DNA from: Streptomyces sp. NBC_01304
GTDB taxonomy: Bacteria; Actinomycetota; Actinomycetes; Streptomycetales; Streptomycetaceae
Assembly (NCBI RefSeq): GCF_035975855.1
Contig: NZ_CP109055.1
Span: forward strand, 6,634,001 to 6,698,000
Length of the DNA stretch: 64,000 nt
Direction: 5' to 3'
Each line of letters opens with the position of its first letter. Position 1 is the stretch's first letter. Positions 18,042-27,400 of the stretch are shown piece by piece. A model generated the notes under the pieces. The model was not told where the DNA came from, did not search any database, and saw only the letters and a list, made by a program, of their open reading frames with translations. The position numbers and the translations under genes are program-made.

Positions 18042-18105
18042 GGATTCGCTCTCTGTTGTGCGGGTTGTCTGTCGGTCAACGTGCGGGGTCGGGGGCCGGG
18101 TTCCG

Positions 18106-19722
18106 TCAGCCCGGGCCGAACAGCCGCTTCAGCCGCCCCCGGACCACCCCGCCCGCCGCCCGCACCCCGGGTGCGACCCGCACTGCGAGGTTCGCCGCCG
18201 TGGTGGCGTACGGGCGGACGAGCAGGACGCCGCGGCGCCGGTGCGGCAGGATACGGGGGCGCAGTCCGGGCGCGCCCGCCGTCGCCTGCCCGGTCGTGTC
18301 GCGGGTGGTGCCGTCGGCGAAGCGGAGCCGGATGCGCAGGTCCCAGACGCCGCGGTCGAGCGCGGCCAGGTCGAGCAGCACGTCGGCGGTCCAGCTCGCG
18401 GTGCCCCCGGAACCCTGTGCGGGCGCCCACGCCGCGGTCCGCCGCAGTCCGCACCGGCCGCCGTTGCGTGCGCGCAGCTCCACGTCCACGTACGTCGGTT
18501 CCGCAGCCGCCACCCGGCCGTACAGCTCGTGCAGCCGGAGGGACAGAACGGAGGCACGCGCGCGTGGCCGCAGTTCCGCGTCGACCGCGAGGGGCAGCAG
18601 GCGCATGGGGCGTACGAGGAGGTGTTCGAGGGTGACCTGGGGGAGGTCGGCCGACCAGACCGGGGTGCCGGAGCCGGTGCGCGGGTAGGGCGGCGTGAGG
18701 CGGGCGGGGCGGGCCGCGACCTGCTGCAGGCGGGGCAGGTCGACGGGGTCGGGCGAGGCCATGACGACCCGGCCGATGACCCGGCCGGGGGCCGGGGCCA
18801 GCTCGAAGTCGGCCGTGTCGAAGGTGCGCAGATAGGCCCGGGTGAGGTCCCACCACTCGCGCCGGTACTCGGGGCTGCGGGCGCCCAGCTCCTTGGTGTA
18901 CATGCGCAGGCCGTGGTCGAGGAACTTGGCGCGGGCCGCCCTGGCGAGGCGCTTCTCGCCGGCGCCCAGAAGGATGTCGACGACCTGGCGGTGGGCCTCC
19001 ATCCGGGCCTTCCAGTTGGCGATGCCGGACCGGTCGAGGGAGATGGAGAGCTTGGCGGCGGACCGGCGGACGTGCCAGCGGTAGACGGTGTTCGAGATCA
19101 GGGCGATCCGGGGCGCGGCGGCGAGGACGCGCGCGGTGAAGACGAAGTCTTCGTAGATGAACCGGCCCTCGGGGAAGCGGATCGCGTGCGCGCGCAGGAA
19201 GTCCGTCTCGTACAGCTTGTTCACGCAGAGGGTGTCGTGGACGAGGCGGGGCCGGTCCTGCGGACGCTCGACGATGGCAGGCACGTCGTACAGCTCGGGC
19301 TGCCAGGCCACCTCGCGCCCCGACGGCAGCTCCACGCGCACGCACAGGCCGGCGGTGACCTCCGTGCGGTGCTCGGTGGCGGCGGTGAGCAGCGCGTCCA
19401 CCGCTCCGGGCGGCAGCAGATCGTCGCTGTCCAGGAACATCACATACGGCGACGCACAGGCGTCGATGCCGTCGTTGCGGGGACTGCCGCAACCGCCGCT
19501 GTTGGTGTCCCGCAGGACGACCTTCAGGCGGGGTTCGTCGGCGGCCAGGCGCCGCAGGATTTCGGGGCTCTCGTCGTCGGAGCAGTCATCGACCGCGATC
19601 ACCTCGCGGACGGCGGGGCCCTGGGCGAGGGCTGAGCGCACCGCGTCAGCCACATGGGCCGCGTCGTTGTAACCGATCACGACGACGCAGACCTGGGACG
19701 ACCGGGGCGGCAGGCTATTCAC
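18106..19722 (-). CDS. GT2 with C-terminal beta domain, TarS-like
   Basis: A 538-residue paralogue of the 9013-10689 product. Its GT2 domain (about 1-320) has VVVIGYNDAAH, AVDDCSDDESPE, NSGGCGSPRN, the metal motif FLDSDDLL and FIYEDFVF. It is followed by about 200 residues predicted as beta-sandwich and an Arg-rich tail. The domain plan suggests decoration of a polyol-phosphate polymer. The GTG start has no ribosome site, but TAATAT lies exactly six bases upstream, so the mRNA may be leaderless. galE follows, so galactose is a reasonable but unproven donor. Confidence 0.75.
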   Translation of the reverse strand: MNSLPPRSSQVCVVVIGYNDAAHVADAVRSALAQGPAVREVIAVDDCSDDESPEILRRLAADEPRLKVVLRDTNSGGCGSPRNDGIDACASPYVMFLDSDDLLPPGAVDALLTAATEHRTEVTAGLCVRVELPSGREVAWQPELYDVPAIVERPQDRPRLVHDTLCVNKLYETDFLRAHAIRFPEGRFIYEDFVFTARVLAAAPRIALISNTVYRWHVRRSAAKLSISLDRSGIANWKARMEAHRQVVDILLGAGEKRLARAARAKFLDHGLRMYTKELGARSPEYRREWWDLTRAYLRTFDTADFELAPAPGRVIGRVVMASPDPVDLPRLQQVAARPARLTPPYPRTGSGTPVWSADLPQVTLEHLLVRPMRLLPLAVDAELRPRARASVLSLRLHELYGRVAAAEPTYVDVELRARNGGRCGLRRTAAWAPAQGSGGTASWTADVLLDLAALDRGVWDLRIRLRFADGTTRDTTGQATAGAPGLRPRILPHRRRGVLLVRPYATTAANLAVRVAPGVRAAGGVVRGRLKRLFGPG

Positions 19723-19740
19723 GGGTAAATATTAACGATT
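19722..19740 (-). promoter_or_regulatory. TAATAT -10 for a leaderless GTG start
   Basis: On the minus strand TAATAT (19734-19729) is followed by six bases and the GTG start at 19722. The surrounding 61-bp gap is strikingly A+T-rich for this genome. A TTTACT-type -35 is possible further upstream. No Shine-Dalgarno sequence is seen. Confidence 0.45.
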
Positions 19741-19783
19741 GCCAGTTATTGGGCAGTAAAGGGATGGCTGGAGGCTGGTTGGG

Positions 19784-21121
19784 TCACTTTGCGTGCACGG
19801 AGCGCCACAGGCCCCGCCACGACAGCACCGCCGCCCCCACCAGCAGCGCGTTGCGCACCCCGAGCACCACGCAGCCCGTCCAGGTCCCGGCCATGACGTC
19901 CTCGTACAGGACCGGATAGACGAGCGTGCTCACCCCGGCCGCGGCAAGGAGCAGCACCGCCACCGGGCGCTGGGTGGTCGCGCGCGAGGTGAGGCAGACG
20001 GCGGCGAGGCCGAGCAGCCAGATCAGGTACTGGGGGCTGATCACGCGGCTGGTGAGGGTGAACAGCAGGACGGCGCAGAGGGCGGCGTCATAGGGGGTGG
20101 CCTCCGTCCAGCGCCCGGCCCGCACCCGCCAGAACAGCAGCGCGGCGCAGGCGAGCGCGGTGAGCAGGAGGGAGGCCTGGGCCAGGAGGGTGACGTACGG
20201 GCCCACGTACTCCATCGCCCCGTACTGATAGCGCACCTCGCCCGGCCAGCCCGCGTGCCGGGCGAAGGCGAGGAGGGTGCCGGCGAGCGACTCGATCTGG
20301 ATGCCCCGGCCGCCCTGCTGGCGGAGGAAGGCGAAGGGGTGCGCGAAGAGCGCGGTCAGGGTCAGGAGCAGGGCCGCCGCCGAGACGAGCGCCGAGGTCC
20401 AGGCCGCGCGGGTGGTGCGGCCGCGCGGGGTGCCGAGGAGGGCGAGGGCGGGCCAGACCTTCACCAGGGTGCCGAGCGCGGTGAGCACGCCGCAGACGAT
20501 CGGCCGCCACGCGCGCGTGCCTTGCGATGTCGGGTCTGACGAGCCCCACGCGCGCGTGCCCGCCGGAAGTGATGCCGGAAGCACCAGCAGGGCGAGCACC
20601 GCGAAGGCCGTGACCTGTACGTCGTAGCGGGCGAGCGGGAGGTGCAGGAGGAGCGGGAGGCCGCCGACCCAGAGCGCGGCCCCCTTCAGGCTGCGCCCCG
20701 GTCGCCGTCCCGTCCGCACCAAGGCGTACGCGACCACCGCGTCCGCCGCGAGCGTCAGGGCCACGAAGCCCTGGAAGTAGGTGAGTCCCGGCAGCAGCCC
20801 CGGCGCGAGCAGCACCGGGCCCGCCGCCGGCGGGTACTGCCAGAGCGGGTCGCCCACCGGGAAGCCGCCCTGGGCCAGCACCCCGTACCAGCGGAAGTAG
20901 AGCTCGTGCACCTCGCGCGCCACCCCGCCGACACCGAGCGGCGCGCGTCCGTCGAGGAGGAGCAGGGCCAGCATCACGCAGCGCGTCACGCCCCAGGTGG
21001 CAAGCAACACGCTGGGCAAGGAAGGGAGTTGGGCCCTGCGTCCGGCAGTGGCGGCCGTGGGTCCGGCTTCGGGTGCCGCGGCGGTCAGGGCGGGGGCGGT
21101 GGGTGTCGGGTGCGGTGTCAT
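19784..21121 (-). CDS. Polytopic GT-C-like protein, GT87/DUF2029 type
   Basis: A 445-residue membrane protein with about eleven helices. YFRWYGVLAQGGFPVGDPLWQYPP in the first loop, the LPLARYDVQ segment and VISPQYLIWLL near the end are characteristic of the GT87-like group, which uses polyprenol-phosphate mannose in mycobacteria. A loop holds a short duplication, TRAWGSSDPTSQGTRAW, encoded by two 15-bp copies (20507-20521 and 20546-20560). The start is the ATG whose frame leaves an 81-bp divergent gap to the next gene. The acceptor is unknown. Confidence 0.75.
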   Translation of the reverse strand: MTPHPTPTAPALTAAAPEAGPTAATAGRRAQLPSLPSVLLATWGVTRCVMLALLLLDGRAPLGVGGVAREVHELYFRWYGVLAQGGFPVGDPLWQYPPAAGPVLLAPGLLPGLTYFQGFVALTLAADAVVAYALVRTGRRPGRSLKGAALWVGGLPLLLHLPLARYDVQVTAFAVLALLVLPASLPAGTRAWGSSDPTSQGTRAWRPIVCGVLTALGTLVKVWPALALLGTPRGRTTRAAWTSALVSAAALLLTLTALFAHPFAFLRQQGGRGIQIESLAGTLLAFARHAGWPGEVRYQYGAMEYVGPYVTLLAQASLLLTALACAALLFWRVRAGRWTEATPYDAALCAVLLFTLTSRVISPQYLIWLLGLAAVCLTSRATTQRPVAVLLLAAAGVSTLVYPVLYEDVMAGTWTGCVVLGVRNALLVGAAVLSWRGLWRSVHAK

Positions 21122-21202
21122 CGGCGGGCAGCTTAGGGCGCGTATCGCCTGATGCCTCGTCAATACACAGCAATCGGCTGTTAATCGTACAAACTCTGCG
21201 TC

Positions 21203-22909
21203 ATGCAGGTCATGACACCCCGTACGCACCGTGCGGACCATGCGCACCGCACGAGCCCCCGCCCCGACGGGCACGCCCGCACGCTCCTCAGGCTGCTCGT
21301 CGGAGTCTGCACGGCCCGCCCGGCCGTCACCGCCGTGCTCACCCCCGCCGCCGTCATGCTCGGTCTCGGTCTCTGGGGCCTGGACCGGGGCACGATGTGG
21401 AGCGACGAGGGCGCCACCTTCCAGGTGGCCAGGCGCTCGCTGCCGGAGATCTGGCGGCTGCTCGGCACCGTCGACGCCGTGCACGGCCTCTACTACGTGC
21501 TGATGCACCTGGCCGTCGCCGTGCACCCGGGCGAGGTCGCGCTGCGGCTGCCCTCGGTGCTCGCCGCGACCGCCAGTGCCGCGCTCGTGGCGTTCCTCGG
21601 GGTGCGGCTCGCGCGGCCCCGCGTCGGGCTGTGGGCGGGACTGCTCTACGCGGTCATGCCGATCACCGGCCATTACGCGCAGGAGGGCCGTTCCTACGCC
21701 CTGGTCGCGGCCGGGGCGGCGACCGCGACGCTGCTCCTGCTGCGCGCCGTACGTCACGCGCGCGTGCGGGACTGGTTTCTGTACGGGGTCGCCGTCACCG
21801 GCACCGCACTGCTGCACGAGCTCGCCGCGCTGCTGCTCCTCGCGCACGCGGTGACGCTGGCCGTTTCCTGGCGGCGGATCGACCGGCGGGTGTGGGCGGG
21901 GTGGGCGCTCGCCTCGGGTGCGGCACTCGCCGCCCTGCTGCCCCTGCTGTGGCTGTCGGCCGGGCAACGGGGACAGATCGCCTGGCTGAAGCCGCCCAAC
22001 GGGGAGAGTGCGGAGGTGGTCCTGCGCGCCTTCGGCGGGCCGACCGAACTCGTGCTGTGCGTCAGCCTGTTGCTGGCCTGCGCGGCGCTGAACGGTCCCT
22101 CGGGGTGGCGGGGTCCCTCGGGACGGCGTGGTCCCTCGGGACGGCGTGGGTCGGTCTCGCTGAACGCGGTGGCGCTGCCGCTGGTCCTGGTCCCGCCCGT
22201 CGTGTTGTTCTTCGCCCCGCAGAGCACGCCGCTGTTCTGCGGCCGCTATCTGTTCTTCACGCTGGCGGGTCTTCCGCTCCTGGTCGCCGCGGGGGCCGAG
22301 CGCTGTGCGCGGGCGGTACGCCGCCTCGGCGGGCGGGCGGTGGTGCGGCGGCGGGCGATCGGGGCGTTCGCCGGAGTGGTGGCGGTGGGCCTGGGCTTCG
22401 TGTGGCAGCTGCCGGAGCACCGGGCGGAGCGGACGGGCATGGAACGCCGGGACGATCTGGCAGGGGTGGCCCGGATGGCCGCGCGGGAACTCCACCCGGG
22501 GGACCCGCTGTTGTTCCTGCCGTCCAGCGGGCGCGCCACGGCGATGGCGTATCCGGCGGGGTTCCGTGGCACGAAGGATCTCGCGCTGCGCACGCCCGGC
22601 CCCGAGTCCGGGACGCTGTACGGCGAGGAGGCAGGTGCGGCGGAGGTGCGGCGCAGGCTGGCCGGCCTGGAGCGGGTGTGGGTGCTCGCGGAGCCGTTCG
22701 CGGTGCGGCCCGCCTGGTACCCGAGGAACGCGACGGAGCGGGCCAAGCTCTCCGTGGTGAACGAGCAGTTCGTGCTGCGGGACGAGTTCGCCACGCGCAG
22801 CGGCGTGCTCAGGCAGTACGTCCGCAGGGCCCCGGTCAAGCCGATGGGGTGGCCGGCGGGAGCCGACCACCCCGGTTCAGTGGAAGAAGAGCAGGAGAAC
22901 GACAACTAG
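21203..22909 (+). CDS. GT39-like polytopic mannosyltransferase
   Basis: A 568-residue membrane protein of the ArnT/GT39 plan. The first outer loop has WSDEGATF with the acidic pair expected for catalysis, then HYAQEGRSYAL. About eleven helices are followed by a soluble C-terminal domain from about residue 400. A loop near residue 298 is a Gly-Pro-Ser-Gly-Arg-Arg repeat from an 18-bp tandem repeat. It is divergent from the GT87-like gene. Its stop codon shares the palindrome CTAG with the stop of the opposite gene, leaving no room for a terminator. Confidence 0.75.
   Translation: MQVMTPRTHRADHAHRTSPRPDGHARTLLRLLVGVCTARPAVTAVLTPAAVMLGLGLWGLDRGTMWSDEGATFQVARRSLPEIWRLLGTVDAVHGLYYVLMHLAVAVHPGEVALRLPSVLAATASAALVAFLGVRLARPRVGLWAGLLYAVMPITGHYAQEGRSYALVAAGAATATLLLLRAVRHARVRDWFLYGVAVTGTALLHELAALLLLAHAVTLAVSWRRIDRRVWAGWALASGAALAALLPLLWLSAGQRGQIAWLKPPNGESAEVVLRAFGGPTELVLCVSLLLACAALNGPSGWRGPSGRRGPSGRRGSVSLNAVALPLVLVPPVVLFFAPQSTPLFCGRYLFFTLAGLPLLVAAGAERCARAVRRLGGRAVVRRRAIGAFAGVVAVGLGFVWQLPEHRAERTGMERRDDLAGVARMAARELHPGDPLLFLPSSGRATAMAYPAGFRGTKDLALRTPGPESGTLYGEEAGAAEVRRRLAGLERVWVLAEPFAVRPAWYPRNATERAKLSVVNEQFVLRDEFATRSGVLRQYVRRAPVKPMGWPAGADHPGSVEEEQENDN
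22094..22147. repeat. 18-bp tandem repeat, three copies, in frame
   Basis: Units at 22094-22111, 22112-22129 and 22130-22147; the last two are identical and the first differs at three bases. They encode GPSGWR-GPSGRR-GPSGRR in a loop of the GT39-like protein. Confidence 0.9.
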
Positions 22910-24444
22910 CCGATCCGCGCCAGGACTTCCCCGGTGTGCGGCCCCCAGGCCACCACCACCGCCTCCTCGGGCGCCCGCTGGTCCGGCGAGAGCAGCAGCC
23001 ACCGCACGTGGTAGCGGCGTACCACTTCGGCGCGCACCGCGCGGGTCGACGACGGCGCCAAGTAGTCCTTCACCGCCCGCAGTCTGCGGTTGCGTTCCCG
23101 CTCGTCCAGGGAGGCGTCGGGCCAGGCGGGTGCGACCAGGTTGGGGCCGAAGCCGGGCAGCGACCGGGTGGCCTTGTACGCGTCGGTGAGGACGACCTCG
23201 CCGGGGGCGATCCGGCGGGCCGCCCAGTCGTACGACGGCCAGCGCGGCGGCTGGTCGAAGCCGGCCGGGTCGAGGGCGCGGGGCACGACCGCGCCCGCCT
23301 GGACCTGGAAGAAGCCGATGCAGAGACCCAACCCGGCGGCGGTGCCTAGGAGTTGACGGCCAAGAGGCCAGGGTCGTGGCCGGGCCAGCTCCACCGCGAG
23401 GGCGAACTGCAGGGGGATCAGCGTCATCCCCATGATCCGGCCGTAGGTGTAGTGCCCGCTCACCCAGCCGTAGCCGATGGTCAGGCATTCCAGCGCGAAC
23501 ATCAGGACCAGCGGATCACGCCGGTCCCGGCGCCACCGCAGCGTGAGCGCGGGCAGGCCGAGGAAGGCCAGCCAGAAGTGTGCCGGCATGTCGAAGTAGA
23601 GCTGCTCGTGGATCCAGTCGACGCTCTGGTCGCCGACCAGCGAGACGACACTGAAGTACGGCCACCCGGCCGCCACGAGCACCGCCACCACGGCCCCGAG
23701 CGCCCAGCCGCCGAGCACGCGCGGCGGCCGGCCCCGCTGCCATCCGGCGACGAAGGCGAGCACGCCCAGCATCGTCGCCACGGATGTGATCGGGTGGACG
23801 AGCAGGACGAGGCCGCAGAGCGCGCCGAGCACCGCGTACGACCAAAGACGTCCGCCGGAGCGGGTGAGGCGTCCGGTCAGCGCCCAGATCCAGAAGGCCA
23901 GCCCGATCGCGAAGGTGCTCGGGAAGGGGAGGTGGCCGGTCATGGACATCAGGCCCAAGTACCCGCTCCACCAGGCCATCTTGGTGCCCCAGAGCAGCAC
24001 CATGCAGGCCAGCGCGAGGACCGGCGCCCAGGGGCGTGGAGTGAGTACCTTCACGAAGCGCCCGAGGCCGGTGAGCAGGACGAGCAGGTTGAACGGGCCG
24101 GTCAGCTTGACCACCTGCCAGCCCGCCAGGCCGGCGAGCTGGGCGAACAGGCCCTGCAGGACGGCGTACGGCGAGTAGTACGCGCTGCCGTCGCCCGGCA
24201 GGTCCGCCATCGGGTGGGACGGGCTGAGCAGGTCCGCCTTGAGGCGTTCGACGACTGCCGCGTGCTGCCCGAAGTCGCAGCAGACCGGGACCCGCCAGGC
24301 CGCCGCCGACATCAGTACCCAGAACAGCGTGCCGAACACCAGGTAGGGGCTGGGGCGCAGCGAGCGCCGGCCGCCGAACAGCGCGGTCGCGCCGTGGGTG
24401 ATGCGGGCCTTGCGGGTGAGCGTCGCGGTGGCGGGCCCGCTCAC
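22906..24444 (-). CDS. Polytopic GT-C-like membrane protein
   Basis: A 512-residue protein with about eleven helices and a C-terminal soluble part (about 400-512). The first loop has CCDFGQHAAVVERLK, with an acidic residue where GT-C enzymes place the catalytic Asp, and YYSPYAVLQGLFA. I do not recognise the exact family. The GTG start overlaps the stop of the 1185-residue polymerase gene upstream (GTGA), so the two are coupled. The same arrangement is repeated in mirror image at 30470-35502. It may add a sugar to the exported polymer. Confidence 0.65.
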   Translation of the reverse strand: MSGPATATLTRKARITHGATALFGGRRSLRPSPYLVFGTLFWVLMSAAAWRVPVCCDFGQHAAVVERLKADLLSPSHPMADLPGDGSAYYSPYAVLQGLFAQLAGLAGWQVVKLTGPFNLLVLLTGLGRFVKVLTPRPWAPVLALACMVLLWGTKMAWWSGYLGLMSMTGHLPFPSTFAIGLAFWIWALTGRLTRSGGRLWSYAVLGALCGLVLLVHPITSVATMLGVLAFVAGWQRGRPPRVLGGWALGAVVAVLVAAGWPYFSVVSLVGDQSVDWIHEQLYFDMPAHFWLAFLGLPALTLRWRRDRRDPLVLMFALECLTIGYGWVSGHYTYGRIMGMTLIPLQFALAVELARPRPWPLGRQLLGTAAGLGLCIGFFQVQAGAVVPRALDPAGFDQPPRWPSYDWAARRIAPGEVVLTDAYKATRSLPGFGPNLVAPAWPDASLDERERNRRLRAVKDYLAPSSTRAVRAEVVRRYHVRWLLLSPDQRAPEEAVVVAWGPHTGEVLARIG

Positions 24445-27400
24445 CGCAGCATCCTGTCCGCGACCCGGCCCGCGGCCCGCCCGTCGTCCAGGTCGCAGTA
24501 CGCCTGCCGGAACGCCGCGTACACGTCCGCGTGCCGGGCCGCGATCGTGTCGACGTCGAGCAGCGCCTCGATCAGCTCGCCGGTGGTGGCGAGCAGCGGG
24601 CCAGGGGCGCGGGTCTCGAAGTCGAGGTAGAAGCCGCGGACCGTGTCGCGGTAGTGCTCCAGGTCGTAGGTGTGGAAGAGCATCGGGCGGCCGGTGTGCG
24701 CGAAGTCGAACACCAGGGACGAGTAGTCCGTCACCAACACATCGGTGATCAGGAGCAGTTCGGCCACCTGCGGGTACGCCGAGACATCGCGCACGAACGG
24801 AGCGCGGCCGCCCGGCAGCCGGCCCGTGGCGAGCGGATGCTTGCGGACCAGCAGGACGTGGTCCTCGCCGAGGGCCCGCTCGGCCTCGCGGAAGTCGAGG
24901 GCGGCCTCGTAGCGGAAGCGGCCGGGCTCGTAGGCGAGGTGGTCGCGGTGGGTCGGGGCGTACAGGACGACCCGCTTGCCCTCCTCGATGCCGAGGTCGC
25001 GCCGCACCCGGTCCGCGATCTTGGCGCGGTCGTCGGCGAACAGGACGTCGTTGCGCGGCGATCCGGCCTGCAGGACCTCGCCCTGGTAGCTCAGGGCCCG
25101 CGACATGTGGGGGATGGAGTGCCGGTTCGGCGAGACCAGGAGGCTCCACTGCGCGGTGAGCCTCGGCAGCGCGTCGACGTGGGCGTGGTCCGCGTACAGC
25201 GTGTCGGTGAGGTCCTTGCCGATGCGCTTGAGGGGTGCGCCGTGCCAGGTCTGGACGACGTGCTGGCCCTCGCGCCGCTCGAAGAAGTCGGGGAGATGGC
25301 CGGCCGTGACGATGTGCCGGGCCCGTGCGAGGGCCTCGTACCAGGCGGTGCTGTGCAGTTCGACGGCGCGCGCGCCGGCCGGGATGCGGGTCTGCCCGTC
25401 GTGGGCGACCCACAGGTGCTCCAGGTCGGTGCCGCGCCGGACCAGTTCCTCGTGGACGGCGCGCGGGGAATCGCCGTCGAAGTACAACACCGTCTCCTGG
25501 AGGGGGAGTTGGCGCTGCGCCGGGTAGTGGACGGTACGCAGTCGGGCACGGCTGTACGCGCTGCGCTCGGCGGCGGGCAGTACGGGTCCCGAGTCAAGGA
25601 GGAGCCGGTCCCCGAAGCGCCGGTCGGCGGTGAAGGTACGGCCCCCGTGCTCGCGGGCCAGCGGCAGCCCGGCGCCGACCGAGGCGAGCAGGCGTACCGG
25701 CACACCGTCGAGGCGTCGCGGGCCCGCAGAGATCGCGGAGCCGTCCCCTGACACCCGGTCGTCCTCGCCGACCGCGGCCACCTCGCGCAGGAAGGCGTAC
25801 CAGCGCCCCTCCCGCAGCGACAGCCCGTCGTCCGCGCTCGCGGGGGCGAAGGACGCCCGGAAGCGGCCGCCGTCGCGCTCGACCGCGACCGTGACCTCCT
25901 CGTCCCGTGTGCTGTGCCGCAGGACCAGCTCGGCCTCGTACCAACTGGCCTCGCTCACCCACCCCTCGACGACAAGCGCGCCCTCGTCCGTCCAGCGGAC
26001 CACGTCGGCGACGGGCTGCCGGGTCAGCTCGACCACCAGCTGCCCGGCGTCGTTGGCGGTCGCGCACACCTCGCGGCCGGCCTGCGTCGCGTACCGCCCG
26101 GGCGGCAGGTCGCACACCGCGGCGACCGACTTCAACGACCCGTCCGGCAGCACCAGATTGGCCTGCCACCGGTCCCCGTGCGGCGGTTCGACCTCGCGCG
26201 GCGCCCGGTGCTCGGTCGGCGGCACGGCCTCCAGGTCGGCCAGCGGAATCCGCACGCTGAACCGCCCGAGCGCGCAGGCGACCGGGCAGTCGAGCTCCGC
26301 CTTCGAGTCCTTGTGGGTGAGCCGCAGCGCCTTCGGCTCGGGCCCGCCGTGCACGCGCCCGGTGAGCACCACGTCGCCGCCGTCCAGGGCGTGCGACTCG
26401 ACCCGGGCGGCGTACCGCTCGACGCGCAGCACCAGGCGGCCCTTGCTGAAGGCGAGCACGAGCCGCAGGCCGTCCGCCAGCTCCCGCACCACCGACTGCG
26501 CGGCCGCGCCGTCGAGCGAGCGCACCGCGGCCCGGCGGACCGTGCCGTGGCCCGCGACGACCACGCCGAGCAGCCAGTTGCCCGGCCGCCAGCGCCCGCG
26601 GATCTTCAGCTTGCGCGGGTCGATGGTCATCTCGAAGCCGGATTGGTCGTAGCTGTGCAGCTGCTGCCGGGAGGACTCGGTGGCGTACGGGGAGGCGACG
26701 GTCGTGGTGGGGACCCGCCTGAACTGCCCTCTGCTGTGCGCCGACTTGAGGATTCCGGCCTTGACGGACTGACCCGGCCGCGCCGCCTCCAGATTGCGGA
26801 CGTACGCGTACCCGCTGATCGTCAGCTTCCCGTCGGCGCCCCAGGAGGCATCGACAACCCTTGCCACGACGGGGAGTTCACGGCTGCCGATCCGGGTCAG
26901 CTTCGGGTCGACGTCGAGGCGGCCGCCGGCCGCACTCGGGTACACGGCGCTGCGGGCCAACGCCCCCTGTACCCGGAAGGCCGTCCCGTTGGCCTGCTCG
27001 AAGGCGAGCAGCTCGACCAGATCGGCCAGGCGCTCCTCGCGTACGAGCTGCCACTTGACCCGCAGGTCGACCGGCAGCTCCGCGATCACCGAGGCGTCCG
27101 CGTCGCGCAGGAAGGCGGCCGTGTCCGCGAGGAAGGCCGCGCGGTACTCGGGGCCGCCCATCGGCAGCCCGTCCAGGAAGTAGAGGAAGTCGTCGCGCAG
27201 GCAGGACAGGTCGTAGGTGCGCTTCTGTCCGGGGAAGCGTTCGCCGAGGAACGCGCTGACGCCGGCGCAGGCCGCGATCCGGTCGCGTACGCCCTTCACA
27301 TCCGTACGGCGGCGGGTGATGGACCCCTCGCGCACCCGCCAGTAGTAGACGTGCTCGGCGAGGACGTCCACGGACGTGGCGAGGAAGTGCGCCGGGATCA

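Noticed and set aside
19784..22870. A 1028-codon minus-strand frame that would extend the GT87-like gene far upstream
   Set aside because: The extra part lies antisense to the well-supported GT39-like gene and is low-complexity; ATG 21121 is a family-like start.
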